Positions 4,800 to 7,284 of a stretch of 7,284 nucleotides of DNA are shown piece after piece. The notes below the pieces were generated by a model. It did not search any database and had not been told where the DNA came from. It saw nothing but the letters and a program-made list of their open reading frames with translations. A program made the position numbers and the translations under genes. The DNA is from Planctomycetaceae bacterium (GTDB taxonomy: Bacteria; Planctomycetota; Planctomycetia; Pirellulales; Pirellulaceae), in assembly GCA_024642765.1 (NCBI GenBank), contig JAHEAM010000191.1:1-7284 (forward strand). The letters are read 5' to 3'. Numbering within the stretch: the stretch's first letter is position 1; each line of letters begins with the position of its first letter.

Positions 4800-7073
4800 T
4801 TAGAGCCGTGTTGTATTGTCATCGCTCAAGGACGGCGAGGTTCGTTTTTGGTCTGTCGATTGAAAACCTCTAAGCGACGAAGGCTGTGTTTCACTTTCGT
4901 CCAAACCGGAAAAAGCTCGGACCGATTGCAGGCGACTACGTTTCAGCATTCTTGTCACCAGCAACCACATTGCCAAAGCTAGGCTTAGCACGAACGCACT
5001 TGCGATTAACGCCATTCGGAACAAGCGTCCGCCTAGTTCGTGGGAAGGGCGAATCACCGAAGCATAGTCTTCGAGTACAGCGATTGACAAGCCAGAATCC
5101 TGGCGCAATGCAGGTGAAGATTCCTCGCGTGCGAATTCAATCGGAGCATGTGCCGCAACCTTGGGCCCTGAATAGATCGCGGACGCTGAGGATTCGCCTG
5201 CTGGATCATAGAAAGGATGTGTTTCGAAATCCTCTGGCTCAATCCTGGTGGTGATCAACCGGCCGATACTGACGTCGTTCGAATCAGGTGAAACTTTGAA
5301 AAGTGGGTGCTCTAAAATTATTCCGAAATTTTTGCCAGGTCGCGTATCGTACATCAGCGCATATTGGTTCGCACCCGATTCAAAGTCGACGAAATCCCCC
5401 ATCTCCACGGTGACGCCAATGACTGCGATAATCTGCCCGTCTTTCCAAAGCGGTGCGGAAAACGCAATCTTCCAAGTTTGACTTTGCTCGCTTAAAAACA
5501 CAGAGCTGATATTCGGTGCAACGATGTGTTTTCGCTTGTTGGGATCTGGTGAGACGGTGTAGGTCTTGAGGTCAGCCGCTGAAGTTTCGGCTAAATCCTC
5601 CGACAGTCCCGTGAAGTACGATCGAAAGCTGTAGTTGCGGCCCAACGTTGTAGAGCGATCAGCGTTCGTTTCCGTTTCGCCATCGAATATTCCGACGAGT
5701 TGATTACCTTGGAGGTCATAAACCCACCAGCTGGCGATATGTCGCACGCTGCGAGAATTGACGTGGTCTCGCAATGTGTTTTGGAGTGCATTCCGTTTGG
5801 CGTTGGCTAAAAATTCGGATCGTTTCCAGCGTAGCTGCGGTTCCGTGTTTCGATTGGGATCAGAAACTTCAGTTCGTAACGCCGAAAAATCTTCATCACC
5901 CAGCAAGTCGACCAAGCGTGATTCAAACTCTCCGTTGGCGGCGAGTTGCCCGACCTCGCGAAAATAGTTGTCGATCTGTTCCGCCGCACTTCGCGCCGCA
6001 AACCGAGCAGCGAACAAATTGCTTTCCGCGGCTTTGGATGTGATTGCTGTGTCTGAGTCAACAACCGCTTGACGGTAAGCGTTCCATCCGAAAATAATCA
6101 GTACCGACAATAGGAGCAGCGGTCCGACCAATCCTAAAAACAAAAGCGGACGGCGACTGATCGTATCATGCCGTTGCTTGAGGGCGAGCAACACACTCTG
6201 CACGCTAGGAAATCGCTTTTTAGGATCCGCAGTAATGCAGCGGTCAAGAATATCGGCAAGTTGTTTGTCGACACCATGTACCTGTCGGTGCTTGGTCGGA
6301 AGCGGCGCGCTCATGATGCCATCGCGATAGGCCTTCAAGCGACTGTGGATATCTCCGGTCGATTCCAAGTTTCCAGACAGCGTATTGTCGTAAAACGGTG
6401 GGCGACCTGTCAGCATCACATAGAATAACGAACCGAGGGCATAGACATCCCAACGTGCATCGGGGTGCGCGTCGAGGTCGGCTTGTTCGGGTGCCATATA
6501 GAACAATGTTCCGAGCGATGGCGCCGCTTCGTTCGAAAGCCGAGATTGACCAAAGTCCGCAAGTCGCGGTTTATTGTCTTCGTCGAGTAACACATTCCCT
6601 GGTTTTAAATCGCAGTGCAAAACGCCTTTGCCGTGCAGATGCATGAGGCCGACGGCAACTTCTTGAAATATTTCAAGGGCCTCGCCAATCGGCAGACGAC
6701 GTTCAGAACGCAGCAAATCTTCCAATGATCCGCGCTCAATATAGTCCATTACATAAAACGGAGGCGATGCATCCCAGCCGACATCGAGCAATTGAACAAC
6801 ATAGCGGTCAGCCGAAAGGGCAACTAGTTTCTCTACCTCACGTGCAAGCCCGCGAACATCGGCTACAGTCCTGCGACTATAAAACTTGACTGCGACCCGG
6901 CGACGCGTGGTGTTGTCGATCGCCAACCAAACTTCACCAAATGCTCCGGATCCCAACGGGCTGAGGATCGAATAACCTTCGATTTCAGCAGGCGGCTGCG
7001 TCGCGCTCAGACTTTGTGCTTTTGCAGATGCAATCTGTTCGGTCGATTGTTGTTGGGTCTTGTCTTGAGACAT
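4800..7073 (-). CDS. Transmembrane Ser/Thr protein kinase with periplasmic Cache-like sensor
   Basis: From the ATG at 7073 the protein has 757 residues. The N-terminal kinase domain (about 33-300) has the Gly loop GSGAFGEV (41-48), the ATP Lys in VAVKF (63), a helix-C Glu (79), the catalytic loop HCDLKPGN (153-160, Asp155), DFG (173-175) and MAPEQ (193-197). Cys154 replaces the usual Arg of HRD, making it a non-RD kinase. TM1 (about 309-330) and TM2 (about 686-707) enclose about 355 periplasmic residues. VYDLQGNQLVGIF (451-463), LGRNYSFRSYFTG (477-489) and APLWKDGQIIAVIGVTVEMGDF (540-561) resemble a double Cache/PAS-like domain of the DctB kind. A Ser/Thr-rich cytoplasmic tail of about 50 residues (SSLRGFQSTDQKRTSP...) may be autophosphorylated. 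A GTG at 7100 would add nine residues; neither start has a good ribosome site. It likely senses a small extracytoplasmic ligand; its targets are unknown. Confidence 0.92.
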   Translation of the reverse strand: MSQDKTQQQSTEQIASAKAQSLSATQPPAEIEGYSILSPLGSGAFGEVWLAIDNTTRRRVAVKFYSRRTVADVRGLAREVEKLVALSADRYVVQLLDVGWDASPPFYVMDYIERGSLEDLLRSERRLPIGEALEIFQEVAVGLMHLHGKGVLHCDLKPGNVLLDEDNKPRLADFGQSRLSNEAAPSLGTLFYMAPEQADLDAHPDARWDVYALGSLFYVMLTGRPPFYDNTLSGNLESTGDIHSRLKAYRDGIMSAPLPTKHRQVHGVDKQLADILDRCITADPKKRFPSVQSVLLALKQRHDTISRRPLLFLGLVGPLLLLSVLIIFGWNAYRQAVVDSDTAITSKAAESNLFAARFAARSAAEQIDNYFREVGQLAANGEFESRLVDLLGDEDFSALRTEVSDPNRNTEPQLRWKRSEFLANAKRNALQNTLRDHVNSRSVRHIASWWVYDLQGNQLVGIFDGETETNADRSTTLGRNYSFRSYFTGLSEDLAETSAADLKTYTVSPDPNKRKHIVAPNISSVFLSEQSQTWKIAFSAPLWKDGQIIAVIGVTVEMGDFVDFESGANQYALMYDTRPGKNFGIILEHPLFKVSPDSNDVSIGRLITTRIEPEDFETHPFYDPAGESSASAIYSGPKVAAHAPIEFAREESSPALRQDSGLSIAVLEDYASVIRPSHELGGRLFRMALIASAFVLSLALAMWLLVTRMLKRSRLQSVRAFSGLDESETQPSSLRGFQSTDQKRTSPSLSDDNTTRL

Positions 7074-7284
7074 GCAATTCGAAAATCTGTGAGGTATCAC
7101 CTAAGAGCGATTCAAGATGCTAATCTTAACGGAAATCGGCCAGGAACTGTAGAACAAACTGCTCTGAAGGTTCCTGAAGGATTTTGGGGAATAGCACGCT
7201 TTTCTCCTGGCGTTGTGTCGCACAGTTCAAGCCGACTGATCGTGAATCGAAGGTTTTGTTTCATTTTCGTTAACATAAAAACTT
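7074..7284. other. Upstream region of the kinase gene, no convincing gene
   Basis: This 211-bp stretch probably carries the kinase promoter and 5' leader. A weak -10-like TAAGAT on the minus strand (near 7122-7127) has no good -35 partner. A 7-bp inverted repeat and a tandem CTGAAGG lie between 7141 and 7180. The last 30 bases are AT-rich. The only open frame is a 54-codon minus-strand frame (7276-7112) with no ribosome site and no recognisable protein character. Confidence 0.4.
7141..7176. repeat. 7-bp inverted repeat upstream of the kinase
   Basis: CAGGAAC (7141-7147) and GTTCCTG (7170-7176) are exact inverted arms with a 22-bp loop. CTGAAGG occurs twice beside it, at 7164-7170 and 7174-7180. 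Arms this short can arise by chance; it may be an operator or nothing. Confidence 0.25.

Noticed and set aside
4754..4822. DeoC start at the upstream ATG (4822)
   Set aside because: It would overlap the kinase gene by 23 bp and add 23 residues with no counterpart in the short DeoC class; it is kept as the alternative start only.
7112..7276. A 54-codon minus-strand frame upstream of the kinase
   Set aside because: It has no ribosome binding site, its product shows no protein-like pattern, and this length is expected by chance.

Overview
The window reads as a piece of a planctomycete chromosome, probably of the Pirellula/Rhodopirellula type. The grounds are the gene families and their style: a Ser/Thr kinase with an HCDLKPGN catalytic loop and a fused periplasmic sensor domain, a DevBCA-type exporter outside the cyanobacteria, several GTG starts, many weak Shine-Dalgarno sites and a GC content near one half by eye. 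No rRNA or marker gene is present, so the assignment is an inference. I see no tRNA, insertion sequence, CRISPR array, phage gene or origin.

Layout. Positions 1-114 hold the last 37 codons of a plus-strand gene that begins outside the window. Everything else that codes is on the minus strand, so transcription runs from high to low coordinates. The order is: a membrane-bound Ser/Thr kinase with a Cache-like sensor (7073-4800), deoxyribose-phosphate aldolase DeoC (4753-4055), a divergent dihydrofolate-reductase-like protein (3961-3473), then the exporter operon devB (3337-2096), devC (2099-927) and devA (901-203). The devA end and the plus-strand partial gene converge on an 88-bp spacer. The 211 bp upstream of the kinase carry no convincing gene.

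Function. DevB (periplasmic adaptor), DevC (membrane permease) and DevA (ATPase) should form one tripartite export machine. devB and devC overlap by 4 bp, and devC and devA are 25 bp apart. No outer-membrane channel gene and no regulator gene lies beside them. The 135-bp gap before devB carries a perfect 10-bp inverted repeat across the likely -35 region and a second 8-bp inverted repeat around the likely transcription start, so the operon looks tightly controlled from its own promoter. deoC and the DHFR-like gene, 93 bp apart, both belong broadly to deoxynucleotide and pterin metabolism and may be co-transcribed, possibly from the kinase promoter because the kinase-deoC gap is only 46 bp.

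Nothing here is a clearly new system. The points most worth a second look are the nested dyads in the devB promoter, the divergent active site of the DHFR-like protein, the DeoC loop insertion, and the kinase that joins a non-RD catalytic domain to a DctB-like Cache sensor.
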